Source: Clostridiales bacterium (GTDB taxonomy: Bacteria > Bacillota > Clostridia > Lachnospirales > Lachnospiraceae). From it: a DNA stretch of 64,000 nt. The notes under the pieces were generated by a model. That model was not told where the DNA came from. It worked only from the letters and a program-made list of their open reading frames with translations, and made no database searches. Below are positions 24,026-33,465 of the stretch, piece after piece. Numbering within the stretch: position 1 is the first letter of the stretch; the number at the start of each line of letters is the position of its first letter. The DNA is taken from positions 1 through 64,000 of the forward strand of contig JAHABX010000017.1 of assembly GCA_018376135.1 (NCBI GenBank), in the 5' to 3' direction. The position numbers and the translations under genes were made by a program.

Positions 24026-24706
24026 ATGGAAGCATACAAGCAGGAATTTATCGAATTTATGGTAGACAGCAATGTACTGAAGTTTGGAGAATTTACATTG
24101 AAGAGCGGAAGAAAGTCTCCGTTTTTCATGAATGCAGGTGCATATGTGACCGGAACACAGCTTCGGAAGCTGGGTGAATATTATGCGAAGGCGATCCATG
24201 ATACATACGGGGATGATTTTGACGTGCTGTTCGGACCGGCCTATAAGGGAATCCCGCTGGGGGTAGTGACAACGATCGCATACAGCGCTTTATATGGAAA
24301 GGAAGTACGCTACTGCTCTGACCGTAAGGAAGAGAAGGATCACGGTGCGGACAAGGGAAGCTTTCTTGGAAGCCCGTTAAAGGATGGAGACCGGGTCATC
24401 ATGATCGAGGATGTTACCACCTCCGGAAAGTCCATGGAGGAGACGGTACCGAAGGTAAAGGGTGCTGCCGATGTGGAGATCGTGGGGCTGATGGTGTCTT
24501 TGAACCGTATGGAAGTGGGCAAAGGCGGACAGAAATGCGCCCTGGATGAGGTGAAAGATCTATACGGATTCGATACCGCAGCCATCGTAACCATGGAGGA
24601 AGTGGTAGAATGCCTGTACAACAGGGAGATCAACGGTAAAGTGGTAATCGACGATGCATTAAAAGCAGCGATTGATGCATACTATGAACAGTATGGTGCA
24701 AGATAG
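24026..24706 (+). CDS. pyrE: Orotate phosphoribosyltransferase
   Basis: A 226-residue PyrE that joins orotate and PRPP to OMP, the step before PyrF. The PRPP loop is VIMIEDVTTSGKS near residue 127, and the N-terminal FTLKSGRKSPFFMN is the orotate-binding start typical of the family. AGGAGG precedes the ATG. It is followed closely by a small membrane protein gene. Its separation from pyrFKD by the iron block is the odd feature here. Confidence 0.96.
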   Translation: MEAYKQEFIEFMVDSNVLKFGEFTLKSGRKSPFFMNAGAYVTGTQLRKLGEYYAKAIHDTYGDDFDVLFGPAYKGIPLGVVTTIAYSALYGKEVRYCSDRKEEKDHGADKGSFLGSPLKDGDRVIMIEDVTTSGKSMEETVPKVKGAADVEIVGLMVSLNRMEVGKGGQKCALDEVKDLYGFDTAAIVTMEEVVECLYNREINGKVVIDDALKAAIDAYYEQYGAR

Positions 24707-24717
24707 GAGGAGCTCTT

Positions 24718-24873
24718 ATGAACAATGAAAAGACCTACAAGACGATGGCAAATGTGGGAGCGGGGGATCTGGCGCTGGGAATCGTTGTTCTGGTAACCGG
24801 TATTGTAGCCGGGATTCTGATGATCATCAACGGCGCCCGACTGTTAAAAGGAAAATCAGATTTGATGTTCTAG
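24718..24873 (+). CDS. 51-residue membrane protein
   Basis: A 51-residue ORF starting 11 nt after pyrE with AGGAGGAG before its ATG. It has one long hydrophobic helix (about 18-43) of Gly/Val/Ile and a basic end. Its ribosome site, position and following terminator make it a real small gene cotranscribed with pyrE. I do not recognise a named family; similar small proteins accompany VanZ genes in Lachnospiraceae. Confidence 0.7.
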   Translation: MNNEKTYKTMANVGAGDLALGIVVLVTGIVAGILMIINGARLLKGKSDLMF

Positions 24874-24877
24874 GCGG

Positions 24878-24903
24878 GAGGGGCATGGTATGCCCCTCTT
24901 TTT
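24878..24903 (+). terminator. pyrE operon terminator
   Basis: A perfect 9-bp stem GAGGGGCAT / ATGCCCCTC with a 3-nt loop (24878-24898) and five Ts. Confidence 0.92.
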
Positions 24904-24933
24904 GACTTTTTTGGCGAATAAAGGAGTATATTT

Positions 24934-25407
24934 GTGAAAAGGGAGACAGAGGAGTTTTTAAGACTTTGGAGCCGTTTTTTCTTTGCTCTCTACCTTCTGC
25001 TTCTGATCTATCTGATGTTTTTTGCAGAGGAATGGGGACGTTCTCTGTTGGAGGGGGATTATCATTACAATCTGATACCATTCCGTGAGATCCGCCGCTA
25101 TCTGCGGTACCGTAATCAGATCGGCCTGTGGCGGGTGATCTGGAATCTGGCGGGAAATGTGGTGGGCTTCATGCCGTTTGGTGCACTGCTTCCGGCTCTT
25201 CGCAGGAAGAGAATGGGATTTTGGAAGGTTGTTCTCATGAGCTTCGAGCTGACGCTCTTTATTGAGATCTCTCAGCTTGTTCTGCGGGTGGGAAGCTGCG
25301 ATGTGGACGATATGATATTAAATGTCCTGGGAGGAGCTGCCGGATACGGTTTGTATCGGCTGGCTGTCCTTTGGAAGGAGACAAAAGTTGAGAAAGAGAA
25401 AATATAA
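24934..25407 (+). CDS. VanZ-like membrane protein
   Basis: A 157-residue VanZ-family protein with four membrane segments. The motif YNLIPFREI, then NVVGFMPFGALLP and the SCDVDDMILNVLGGAAGY signature are typical. VanZ proteins can lower susceptibility to glyco/lipoglycopeptide antibiotics, but most chromosomal copies have no assigned role. The start is GTG at 24934, 7 nt after AGGAG. It overlaps the next gene by 20 nt. Confidence 0.88.
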   Translation: MKRETEEFLRLWSRFFFALYLLLLIYLMFFAEEWGRSLLEGDYHYNLIPFREIRRYLRYRNQIGLWRVIWNLAGNVVGFMPFGALLPALRRKRMGFWKVVLMSFELTLFIEISQLVLRVGSCDVDDMILNVLGGAAGYGLYRLAVLWKETKVEKEKI

Positions 25408-25699
25408 ATTTACGGACAGAAATCAGTCCAGACCGGGTATCATTTCCAGCCTGATCGGCGCGGCGGCATGTCTTCTGACGGCAGGTGTGCTTGCAGCTGC
25501 CTATGTTCAGAGCGGACAGGCAGGAAAATTCATTGCTGTTTTGGGCTTTATCGCTCTTCTCTTATCCATAGCGGGAATCTATTATGGAGTGCTGGGGATG
25601 AAGGAAGAGGACGTGTACCGGCTGTTTCCGTATCTGGGATGCGGTGTGAACGGGCTTGTCCTGGCGGCGTATATGATGGTCTATGTGTTAGGATGGTAG
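25388..25699 (+). CDS. Small membrane protein (DUF6142-like)
   Basis: A 103-residue protein with a basic N terminus (KYKFTDRNQSRPGIIS) and three hydrophobic segments (about 18-40, 46-65 and 78-100). It resembles what I recall as DUF6142. The start is TTG at 25388, 7 nt after GGAAGGAG and inside the end of the VanZ gene; no ATG fits. The next gene starts 4 nt after its stop, so VanZ, this protein and the aminopeptidase form one operon. Function unknown. Confidence 0.7.
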   Translation: MRKRKYKFTDRNQSRPGIISSLIGAAACLLTAGVLAAAYVQSGQAGKFIAVLGFIALLLSIAGIYYGVLGMKEEDVYRLFPYLGCGVNGLVLAAYMMVYVLGW

Positions 25700-25703
25700 A
25701 TAA

Positions 25704-27776
25704 ATGGAAGAGAAAAAGAGATGTACAAAGGAGCAGGACGCCATGAAGGAGCGCTGGCAGCTTGCTTCAGACCGGGTGCTGCAGATCAGCCGGGATCCGG
25801 AGGCGGAGGGTGCGCCCGGAGACTATTTCCGGCGGACGGCGGCGTTCCTGGTCCTGATGCTGGAGCTTTGGCAGAAGCAGAGGAGCGGTTCACCGGACAA
25901 TGCGGCGCTTGAGGAGCTTGAGAGCTGGAATGACAGGCTGTATGAGGATATTGTGGGAACGGCTTATGAGGAGAGCTACGCGAACCCGGTATATGCAGCA
26001 GCGAAGCTGGGAACGGACCATGGACAGATCCTTTCCTTTGTATATGCGGAGCTTCGGGGAATGATCGTGTATGCTTATGAAGGACGGGCAGAGGAGTTTC
26101 TGATCTGTATGGAGCTGTTTTTGCAGATCCACAGTGAATTTGCCGATGGAGCAGAACCGTCCCGGGAGCAGCTTGCTTCGGATGTATACTGGTTTGTCAG
26201 CGACTACAGTGATGTGACAGTCGCATATCGGGTGCGGGAGCAGGTGGATCCTTCTCTGTCCTTTGCACGGGATATTATCATGAAGGAGGATCTTACGGAT
26301 CCCCGTTACCTGTACCGGTACGGAGAGTATGTATCTCATACGGAGAGGGAGATGAGCGCGTATCTGAACCGTCTGTCCGAGGAGGAGATCCAGCGGATCG
26401 CGTCTGTATTTACGGAAGGCTACCGGATCGGTTTTGAGGTGAATCAGAAGGATCTTTCCAGGAAGAAGACGGTGAATATCCGCTATTGTCTGGGCTTTGA
26501 GCGCATTATCCGCCAGGCGGTGAAGAACTTTGAAGCCATGGGACTTGAGAGCATCATCTACCGGGCTGCGGTCAGCCGGGTAAATATGCGGGAGACCAAT
26601 AAGATCGGTTATTACGGAACCTCCCCGAACCGTCAGTATGAGTATGACCATAAGGGAGACGCGGCGCTGTTTTTGGATAAGGCATTTGTGGAGCGTAAGC
26701 TGGGAGTGCTTCGGACGGCGTATGAGAGATATAAGGAGCAGGCGGGAGTGCACGGAGGTCCGGCAGTCATGGAGATCTTCGGAGAGCGGCCCTTTGAACC
26801 TCAGTCACGGCCAGAAGCTCTGAAGCTGAACGAAAAGCAGCAGGCGAATCAGGTTCTTTTAAACAGCCGTGCAGGGCAGATCACCAATGAATATATCAAA
26901 GGCGAGGAGCGGAGCTTTACGATCATTGCATTTCCGGTGCCGGATATCGGGGAGCAGTTTGAAGAGATCTTTGCGGAGACGGTAAAATTGAATACGCTGG
27001 ATTACCAGACCTGGCAGGGGATCCAGCAGAAGCTGATCGATGCGCTGGATCAGGGAGAGAAGGTGCACATTCTGGGAAGCGGAAGGAACCGGACGGACCT
27101 CTGTGTGGCACTGACGCCGATTCGGGATCCAAAGAGGGAGACCCGGTTCGAGAACTGCGTGGCGGATGTAAATATTCCCGTGGGCGAGGTATTTACCTCT
27201 CCAAAGCTTGAGGGAACGGACGGGCTTCTGCATGTGACAGGCGTATTTCTGGACGGACTGTTTTATAAGGATCTGACGCTGACCTTCCGGGACGGCATGA
27301 TCGCAGACTATACCTGCGGCAATTATGAAGAAGAGGAAGAAAACCGGCGTTATATCCGGGAAAATGTGCTGTTTCATCATGAAAGCCTCCCTATGGGAGA
27401 ATTTGCCGTCGGAACCAATACGACTGCTTATGTGATGGCGCAGAGGTACGCGATCGGCGCCAGGCTGCCGATCCTGATCGCAGAGAAGATGGGCCCCCAC
27501 TTTGCAGTGGGTGATACCTGCTTTTCCTGGGAGGAGGATGTGGTCACCTGCAATCCGGACGGCAAACGGATGATCGCCAAGGAGAATGCGTGCTCCGCAC
27601 TTCGGAAGGAGGATACAGGAAAAGCGTATTTTAACTGTCATACGGACATTACGATCCCTTATGACGAGCTGGAGGAGATCGCCGTGGTTTATGCAGATGG
27701 AAGCCGCGTACCGGTGATCCAAAAGGGCAGATTTGTACTGCCCGGCACGGAAGGGCTGAATGCGCCTTTTACTTGA
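25704..27776 (+). CDS. M29-type aminopeptidase with long N-terminal region
   Basis: A 690-residue protein. The C-terminal half (about 340-685) matches the M29 thermophilic aminopeptidase family (AmpS/AmpT-like): HILGSGRNRTDLCVAL, NIPVGEVFTSP, then MGEFAVGTNT and the His of MGPHFAVGDT that supply metal ligands. M29 enzymes are metal-dependent leucyl-type exopeptidases of about 400 residues, so about 280 extra N-terminal residues are present, predicted helical and without a motif I recognise. ATG 25704 is used; 25743 is possible. The downstream pur promoter overlaps its stop. Confidence 0.85.
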   Translation: MEEKKRCTKEQDAMKERWQLASDRVLQISRDPEAEGAPGDYFRRTAAFLVLMLELWQKQRSGSPDNAALEELESWNDRLYEDIVGTAYEESYANPVYAAAKLGTDHGQILSFVYAELRGMIVYAYEGRAEEFLICMELFLQIHSEFADGAEPSREQLASDVYWFVSDYSDVTVAYRVREQVDPSLSFARDIIMKEDLTDPRYLYRYGEYVSHTEREMSAYLNRLSEEEIQRIASVFTEGYRIGFEVNQKDLSRKKTVNIRYCLGFERIIRQAVKNFEAMGLESIIYRAAVSRVNMRETNKIGYYGTSPNRQYEYDHKGDAALFLDKAFVERKLGVLRTAYERYKEQAGVHGGPAVMEIFGERPFEPQSRPEALKLNEKQQANQVLLNSRAGQITNEYIKGEERSFTIIAFPVPDIGEQFEEIFAETVKLNTLDYQTWQGIQQKLIDALDQGEKVHILGSGRNRTDLCVALTPIRDPKRETRFENCVADVNIPVGEVFTSPKLEGTDGLLHVTGVFLDGLFYKDLTLTFRDGMIADYTCGNYEEEEENRRYIRENVLFHHESLPMGEFAVGTNTTAYVMAQRYAIGARLPILIAEKMGPHFAVGDTCFSWEEDVVTCNPDGKRMIAKENACSALRKEDTGKAYFNCHTDITIPYDELEEIAVVYADGSRVPVIQKGRFVLPGTEGLNAPFT

Positions 27777-27801
27777 CAAGAGACTCAAGTCCCTGTAAGA
27801 T
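27773..27801 (+). promoter_or_regulatory. pur operon promoter
   Basis: TTGACA (27773-27778), 17 nt, TAAGAT (27796-27801). The -35 overlaps the aminopeptidase stop codon. The 98-nt leader shows repeated ACTTAT/ATAAGT blocks but no purine-riboswitch core. Confidence 0.8.
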
Positions 27802-27899
27802 ATTTATAAGTAAGAGTGACAATATCAGGCACACTTATTAGCGGAACTTATAAGATAATTCATAAGGAATAATGATTCTACAAAAAAAGGAGATCAAAG

Positions 27900-28400
27900 A
27901 TGGCAAAAGTAGGAATTGTCATGGGCAGCGACTCAGATATGCCTGTCATGAGCAAAGCAGCAGAGGTACTGGAAAAGCTTGGTGTGGAGTTTGAGATGAC
28001 GATCATCTCCGCACACAGAGAGCCGGATGTTTTCTTCGAGTATGCAAAGGGAGCAGAGGCGAAGGGATTCAAGGTCATCATTGCGGGAGCAGGAAAGGCT
28101 GCACATCTTCCGGGTATGTGCGCTGCGATCTTCCCGCTGCCGGTCATCGGTATTCCAATGAAGACTTCAGATCTGGGCGGAGTGGATTCACTCTACTCGA
28201 TCGTACAGATGCCGACAGGCATTCCTGTGGCAACCGTGGCGATCAACGGCGGAGCCAATGCAGGTATTCTGGCGGCAAAGATTCTTGCAGCATCGGATCC
28301 GGAGCTGCTGGCACGTCTGAAGAACTATTCAGAAGAGATGAAGGAAGAAGTAGAAGCCAAGGCAAAAAGACTGGACGAAGTCGGCTATAAGGCTTATTAA
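27900..28400 (+). CDS. purE: N5-carboxyaminoimidazole ribonucleotide mutase
   Basis: A 166-residue class I PurE that converts N5-CAIR to CAIR in purine synthesis. It shows [13 protein letters not shown] at the start, ISAHREPD and the [11 protein letters not shown] active-site block. AAAGGAG lies before the ATG. It heads purE-purM-purN-purD. The other pur genes are not in the window except purA at the far end. Confidence 0.96.
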   Translation: MAKVGIVMGSDSDMPVMSKAAEVLEKLGVEFEMTIISAHREPDVFFEYAKGAEAKGFKVIIAGAGKAAHLPGMCAAIFPLPVIGIPMKTSDLGGVDSLYSIVQMPTGIPVATVAINGGANAGILAAKILAASDPELLARLKNYSEEMKEEVEAKAKRLDEVGYKAY

Positions 28401-28431
28401 GAACCGATAAGGATAAAAGGAGGAAATGTAT

Positions 28432-29457
28432 ATGGATTACAAGAATGCAGGCGTGGATATTGAGGCTGGCTATCGGTCAGTAGAGCTGATGAAAAAACAT
28501 GTAAAGGAGACCATGAGACCGGAGGTGCTGGGCGGACTGGGCGGCTTTTCCGGTGCATTCTCCATGAGTGCTTTCAAGGATATGGAGAAACCGACGCTGG
28601 TATCCGGTACGGACGGCGTGGGTACCAAGCTGAAGCTTGCATTTATTCTGGACAGGCATGATACGGTGGGCATTGACTGTGTGGCTATGTGTGTGAACGA
28701 TATTGCATGTGCAGGCGGTGAGCCGCTGTTCTTTCTGGATTACATTGCATGCGGCAAGAATTACCCGGAGAAGATCGCTGCCATCGTAAGCGGTGTGGCA
28801 GAGGGCTGCAAGCAGGCAGGAGCTGCGCTGATCGGCGGAGAGACTGCGGAGATGCCGGGCTTTTATCCGGTGGATGAGTATGACCTGGCAGGCTTTGCGG
28901 TAGGAGTGGTAGATGAGAAGGACCTGATCACCGGAGCGGATATCAAGGCAGGCGATACCCTGATCGGTATTGCATCCTCAGGCGTACACAGCAACGGATT
29001 TTCTCTGGTGCGCAAGGTGTTCCGCATGAACGAGGAGGCTTTGAATACATATTACGACAGCCTTGGCTGTACACTGGGAGAAGCGCTGATCGCTCCCACC
29101 AAGATCTATGTGAAAGCATTAAAGAGTGTGAAGGATGCGGGAGTCACCATCAAGGGCTGCAGCCATATTACCGGAGGCGGTTTCTATGAGAATATCCCGA
29201 GAATGCTTCCGGACGGTGTGCGTGCGGTTGTGAAGAAAGACAGCTATCCGGTACTTCCGATCTTTAAGATGCTTCAGGAGGAAGGCGAGATTGCCGAGGA
29301 GATGATGTACAATACCTATAATATGGGTCTTGGCATGATCCTGGCGGTAGATCCGGCAGATGTGGAGAAGACCATGGATGCAGTGAGAGCAGCAGGAGAG
29401 ACTCCATATGTGGTCGGTTCTGTTGAAAACGGAGAAAAAGGTGTGACTATATGTTAA
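28432..29457 (+). CDS. purM: Phosphoribosylformylglycinamidine cyclo-ligase
   Basis: A 341-residue PurM (AIR synthetase) that closes the imidazole ring with ATP. It shows [46 protein letters not shown] and the [15 protein letters not shown] end. The ATG at 28432 is 8 nt after GGAGG; ATG 28426 is too close. It overlaps purN by 7 nt, implying coupled translation. Confidence 0.96.
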   Translation: MDYKNAGVDIEAGYRSVELMKKHVKETMRPEVLGGLGGFSGAFSMSAFKDMEKPTLVSGTDGVGTKLKLAFILDRHDTVGIDCVAMCVNDIACAGGEPLFFLDYIACGKNYPEKIAAIVSGVAEGCKQAGAALIGGETAEMPGFYPVDEYDLAGFAVGVVDEKDLITGADIKAGDTLIGIASSGVHSNGFSLVRKVFRMNEEALNTYYDSLGCTLGEALIAPTKIYVKALKSVKDAGVTIKGCSHITGGGFYENIPRMLPDGVRAVVKKDSYPVLPIFKMLQEEGEIAEEMMYNTYNMGLGMILAVDPADVEKTMDAVRAAGETPYVVGSVENGEKGVTIC

Positions 29458-30077
29458 AATTAGCGGTTCTGGTATCCGGCGGCGGTACGAACCTGCAGGC
29501 GATCATGGATTCGATTGCGGACGGACGGATCACCAATACAGAGATTTCTGTGGTTATCAGCAATAATAAAAATGCTTATGCACTGGAGCGGGCGGCGGGT
29601 GCCGGGATCCCTGCCAGATGTATAAGTCCCCGGGACTACGAAAGCCGGGATGGGTTTTATGACGCTCTGCTGGAAGCCCTTTTGGAGTCCGGTGCGGATC
29701 TGGTGGTGCTTGCAGGATGCCTTGTGGTGATCCCGCAGAAGATCGTGGAGCATTTTGAGAATCGAATCATCAATATTCATCCGTCCCTGATTCCGGCGTT
29801 CTGTGGAAAAGAGTATTATGGACTGAAGGTGCATGAAGGCGTGCTGGAGCGCGGTGTGAAGGTGACGGGAGCCACGGTTCACTTTGTGGACAAGGGAACG
29901 GATACCGGTCCGATCATTCTGCAGAAGGCGGTTATGGTACAGCAGGAGGATACGCCGAAGACACTGCAGCAGCGTGTCATGGAGGAGGCGGAATGGGTGA
30001 TCATGCCTCAGGCAATTGATCTGATCGCCAACGGAAAAGTGGAAGTCGTAAACGGCAGGGCAGTTATTAAGCAGTAA
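29451..30077 (+). CDS. purN: Phosphoribosylglycinamide formyltransferase
   Basis: A 208-residue 10-formyl-THF-dependent GAR transformylase. It shows [15 protein letters not shown] at the start, [13 protein letters not shown] with the catalytic His, and the [15 protein letters not shown] block with the catalytic Asp. It overlaps the purM stop. The standard catalytic Asn is N106-type in the family; the N of NIHPS is visible here. Confidence 0.96.
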   Translation: MLKLAVLVSGGGTNLQAIMDSIADGRITNTEISVVISNNKNAYALERAAGAGIPARCISPRDYESRDGFYDALLEALLESGADLVVLAGCLVVIPQKIVEHFENRIINIHPSLIPAFCGKEYYGLKVHEGVLERGVKVTGATVHFVDKGTDTGPIILQKAVMVQQEDTPKTLQQRVMEEAEWVIMPQAIDLIANGKVEVVNGRAVIKQ

Positions 30078-30105
30078 ATGATATGAGACAATACAGGAGG
30101 CAGCT

Positions 30106-31383
30106 ATGAAAATACTGATTGTAGGCAGCGGCGGCAGAGAGCATGCCATCGCCTGGAAGATCGCGCAGAGCCCAAAGGCAGATAAGATCTACTGTGCTCC
30201 GGGCAATGCCGGAATTGCAGAATATGCAGAGTGCGTGGATATTGGAGCGATGGAATTTGACCGGCTTGCCGCATTTGCAAAGGAGCATGAGATCGATCTG
30301 ACGGTCATCGGTATGGACGATCCGCTGGTGGGCGGTATCGTGGATGTATTTGAGGCAGAAGGACTGCGGGTATTCGGACCGAGGAAGAATGCGGCGATCC
30401 TGGAAGGCTCCAAAGCATTTTCCAAGGATCTGATGAAGAAATACAATATCCCGACGGCAGCTTATGAGAATTTTGATGATCCGCAGAAGGCGCTTGCATA
30501 TCTTGAGACGGCAGATATGCCCATTGTTCTGAAGGCGGACGGTCTGGCGCTTGGCAAGGGCGTTCTGATCTGCAATACCCTTGAGGAAGCAAAAGAGGGT
30601 GTGCAGTCCATTATGATGGACAAAAAGTTCGGAACCGCAGGGAACCAGATGGTCGTGGAGGAGTTCATGACCGGACGGGAGGTATCGGTTTTAAGCTTTG
30701 TGGACGGCAAAACGATCCGGATCATGACCTCCGCACAGGATCACAAGCGTGCGCTGGACGGAGATCAGGGGCTGAATACCGGAGGTATGGGAACCTTTTC
30801 TCCCAGCCCGTTCTACACGGATGAGGTGGACGCTTTCTGTAAAGAATATATTTATCAGAAGACCGTAGACGCCATGGCTGCGGAAGGCAGAGAGTTTAAG
30901 GGAATCATTTTCTTCGGACTGATGCTGACGGAAAAGGGACCCAGGGTGCTGGAATACAACGCCCGCTTTGGCGATCCGGAGACCCAGGTAGTGCTTCCCC
31001 GTATGAAGAATGACCTCGTGGAGGTGTTTGAGGCATGTGTGGACGGAACCCTTGATCAGATTGAGCTGGAATTTGAGGATAATGCAGCGGTATGTGTGGT
31101 GCTTGCATCGGACGGATATCCGGTGAAATACGAAAAGGGCTTTGAGATCCGCGGACTGGAGAACTTTAAGGAGAAGGAAGGACGCTATGTCTTCCATGCG
31201 GGCAGCAGATTCTGTGATGGCAGGATCGTGACCAACGGAGGAAGGGTTCTGGGTGTGACGGCAACCGGAGCGACTCTGAAGGAGGCACGTGCCAATGCCT
31301 ACGAGGCGGCAGAATGGGTGGATTTCGACAATAAATACTGCAGAAGTGATATTGGCAGGGCCATTGATGAGGCGGAGGTCTGA
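30106..31383 (+). CDS. purD: Phosphoribosylamine-glycine ligase
   Basis: A 425-residue ATP-grasp ligase that joins phosphoribosylamine and glycine. It shows ILIVGSGGREHAIAWK at the start, VLKADGLALGKGV as the ATP-grasp loop, DHKRALDGDQGLNTGGMG and the EYNARFGDPE metal site. GGAGG precedes the ATG. It ends the pur operon. No clear terminator with a T run is seen in the 125 nt before the next gene's start, but that gene has its own promoter. Confidence 0.97.
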   Translation: MKILIVGSGGREHAIAWKIAQSPKADKIYCAPGNAGIAEYAECVDIGAMEFDRLAAFAKEHEIDLTVIGMDDPLVGGIVDVFEAEGLRVFGPRKNAAILEGSKAFSKDLMKKYNIPTAAYENFDDPQKALAYLETADMPIVLKADGLALGKGVLICNTLEEAKEGVQSIMMDKKFGTAGNQMVVEEFMTGREVSVLSFVDGKTIRIMTSAQDHKRALDGDQGLNTGGMGTFSPSPFYTDEVDAFCKEYIYQKTVDAMAAEGREFKGIIFFGLMLTEKGPRVLEYNARFGDPETQVVLPRMKNDLVEVFEACVDGTLDQIELEFEDNAAVCVVLASDGYPVKYEKGFEIRGLENFKEKEGRYVFHAGSRFCDGRIVTNGGRVLGVTATGATLKEARANAYEAAEWVDFDNKYCRSDIGRAIDEAEV

Positions 31384-31437
31384 CGGCTGCCGGTCTTAGG
31401 CACGGCTGAAAGGTTCATGAATTTTTTGTGAAATTAG

Positions 31438-31466
31438 TTGACTTTCCTGCACAGAAGCCGTATTGT
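31438..31466 (+). promoter_or_regulatory. Promoter of cohesin-like gene
   Basis: TTGACT (31438-31443), 17 nt, TATTGT (31461-31466), 43 nt before the ATG. Confidence 0.65.
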
Positions 31467-31508
31467 AGAGTTCCAAAGACAGAAATAATCTGGAAAGAGA
31501 GAACTTTT

Positions 31509-32870
31509 ATGAAGAATAGAAAATATTTACTGGGAAAGACAGGCGTTCTCATGGCAGGGCTTCTGCTGTGCTTCGGTATGACTGCAGCGGCAGCTCCGGC
31601 AGTGGAGGGCAGTACGGAGCTGACGGCAGTCACGGATGAGATCGTTTCTGCGGAGTATACGATCACCAGCGATGAAGCGATGGAGAGTGCAACACTTACG
31701 CTGTCCTATGACAAGGATGTCCTGACGTATATGTCCGGCAGCGGCGGCAACAGCTTCTCCGGCAACGGCGGCAACGGAACAGTTCAATTAAGCAGCAAGC
31801 CGGAGGATACAACGGCTTCCTTCAGCGTGAAGTTTAAGGGAAGATCCGATGAGGATACCAGTCTTGAGATTACTGCCTGTACGATCACTGTGGACGGAGA
31901 GGAAGTAGATGTATTAAGCGGAGAGACTCTGACGGAGGATACGGAGACCACAGAAGCGCCGGAAGGGGAGGACGCAGAGGAAGAAGAGGATGAGGAGCGC
32001 GCCAGCTTTGTAATCGATGATCGTACCTTCTATGTGCGCCGCCCGGATGATCTGGATGGCTTTGAAGTGACTCATATGGATATCCAGGGGATCGACAGCC
32101 GTGTTCTGAAGCATAATACGCTGGATCTGTATGTAGTAAAGCTCCGAAGCGACAACGGAAGCTACCGTGATAATTTTGTCTACAATCCGGAGACGGGGAA
32201 CGTCATTCCTTATTATCAGATGGAGAGCGGCACTGATGACGTTATTTTCATTGAGCCGGATGAGAACGTAAATGTGCCGACCCGGTATTCCTATGTGGAT
32301 ATGCCATGGGGTGCAAAGTATTCCTTCCCTGCCTATAAGCATGTGATCATTGATGGTATCGATGAGATCTTTGATGATACGAACCGTTATCTGGTCTATG
32401 GAATCAATCAGGACGGCGAGAAGGCATGGTACAGCTACGATTATGATAAGAATTCCCTGCAGCTTTTTGACGAGATTGCCTATCAGGGAGAGCAGGATTA
32501 TATCTTTGAGCTGGAGACCAAGGAAAGCGGACTCCGCGAGGAGGGCGCGCATCAGCTTGAACGTTACAACACAGATATGGGACGCCGGCTGATGATCATC
32601 ATGGTCATGACGATCATTATCATTGTGCTGCTCAATGTGGTTGTTATCATGTATCTGCGTATGAAGAAAATGCAGATGCCTGAGCAGGAAGAGGATGAGG
32701 AAGCCGGTGAGGAGCCGGAATATGAACAGGGAAAAGGTCCGGGTGCATATGTGACCGGGAATCTGGAGGAAAATGAGACGGATTTCGGGGAGCCTGCAGA
32801 GGAGGAACCGGAGGATGACGAGGTAGAACTTGAGATCATCGACCTGAATGATACAGAAGATGAGGATTAA
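31509..32870 (+). CDS. Membrane-anchored surface protein with cohesin-like domain
   Basis: A 453-residue exported protein: signal peptide (about 1-30, cleavage after AAAA), a cohesin-type beta domain (about 35-140; SAEYTITSDEAMESATLTLSYD and the SFSVKFKGR end), a Glu/Asp linker (about 145-165), a second domain (about 168-340) with alternating beta strands, one membrane helix (about 361-382) and a very acidic cytoplasmic tail. The cohesin-like fold could bind a dockerin-like or other partner, but the fit is judged by eye. It stands alone after the pur operon. Function unknown. Confidence 0.65.
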   Translation: MKNRKYLLGKTGVLMAGLLLCFGMTAAAAPAVEGSTELTAVTDEIVSAEYTITSDEAMESATLTLSYDKDVLTYMSGSGGNSFSGNGGNGTVQLSSKPEDTTASFSVKFKGRSDEDTSLEITACTITVDGEEVDVLSGETLTEDTETTEAPEGEDAEEEEDEERASFVIDDRTFYVRRPDDLDGFEVTHMDIQGIDSRVLKHNTLDLYVVKLRSDNGSYRDNFVYNPETGNVIPYYQMESGTDDVIFIEPDENVNVPTRYSYVDMPWGAKYSFPAYKHVIIDGIDEIFDDTNRYLVYGINQDGEKAWYSYDYDKNSLQLFDEIAYQGEQDYIFELETKESGLREEGAHQLERYNTDMGRRLMIIMVMTIIIIVLLNVVVIMYLRMKKMQMPEQEEDEEAGEEPEYEQGKGPGAYVTGNLEENETDFGEPAEEEPEDDEVELEIIDLNDTEDED

Positions 32871-32874
32871 GAAG

Positions 32875-32912
32875 ACGGGGCGACCGCAGGATTTGCGGGA
32901 GTCCCGTTTTTT
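32875..32912 (+). terminator. Terminator
   Basis: Nested stem ACGGG/CCCGT (32875-32879, 32903-32907) with inner CCGCA/TGCGG, then a run of Ts. Confidence 0.85.
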
Positions 32913-32939
32913 CCCCGGCGGTCAGTCAGGAATCAGCAG

Positions 32940-32979
32940 TTGACCGATGAAACCATGGCTGTTATACTGTGTGTATAAC
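32940..32979 (+). promoter_or_regulatory. Promoter and GntR operator of clpC operon
   Basis: TTGACC (32940-32945), 17 nt, TATACT (32963-32968). A perfect dyad GTTATAC-N5-GTATAAC (32961-32979) covers the -10. This is the size and symmetry expected for a YtrA-type GntR site and predicts autorepression. Confidence 0.8.
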
Positions 32980-33083
32980 GTGTGTAATACTGCCGGATCT
33001 TCGCATGGCAGACCGGAAGCGGCGCGGTCCGCATCGGATGCCGGGCTCCGGGAGGGCATATAGTACAAAGGACAGGTGATAAC

Positions 33084-33455
33084 ATGTATCTGGAGATTGA
33101 TTTTAACAGTGATGAAGCATTTTATGTGCAGCTCTGCAATCAGATCATCATCGGGATTGCCACATCCAGGCTTCGGGAGGGAGATACGCTGCCCAGTGTC
33201 CGGCAGCTTGCGGAGGAGATCGGCATCAATATGCATACGGTCAACAAGGCGTACAGCCTGCTGAAGCAGGAGGGATATATCTGTCTGGACAGAAGGAGCG
33301 GAGCCGTGGTAGCGGTTGACGTGAATAAGCTGAAGGCGATGAATGAGATGAAGAGAGAACTGCTGGTCATTCTGGCAAAGGGCAGTTGTAAAAATATTAC
33401 CCGTGAGGAGGTTCACGCACTGGTCGATGAGATCTATGCGGAATACGGGGAGTAG
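33084..33455 (+). CDS. GntR family (YtrA-type) transcriptional regulator
   Basis: A 123-residue GntR regulator: winged helix (about 8-75) with LREGDTLPSVRQLAEEIGIN and the MHTVNKAYSLLKQEGYI recognition region, followed by only a short helical tail, as in the YtrA subfamily. YtrA proteins usually control ABC transporters next to them; here the next genes, 10 nt later, are clpC and radA. It probably binds the dyad at its own -10. In Bacillus the same place before clpC is held by ctsR, so it may have taken over that job (inference). Effector unknown. Confidence 0.9.
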   Translation: MYLEIDFNSDEAFYVQLCNQIIIGIATSRLREGDTLPSVRQLAEEIGINMHTVNKAYSLLKQEGYICLDRRSGAVVAVDVNKLKAMNEMKRELLVILAKGSCKNITREEVHALVDEIYAEYGE

Positions 33456-33465
33456 GAGGAGACTT

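Noticed and set aside
26859..27788. Minus-strand frame over the aminopeptidase
   Set aside because: Antisense shadow of the M29 domain.
27796..27899. Purine riboswitch before purE
   Set aside because: The leader lacks the three-way junction core and conserved purine-aptamer sequence.
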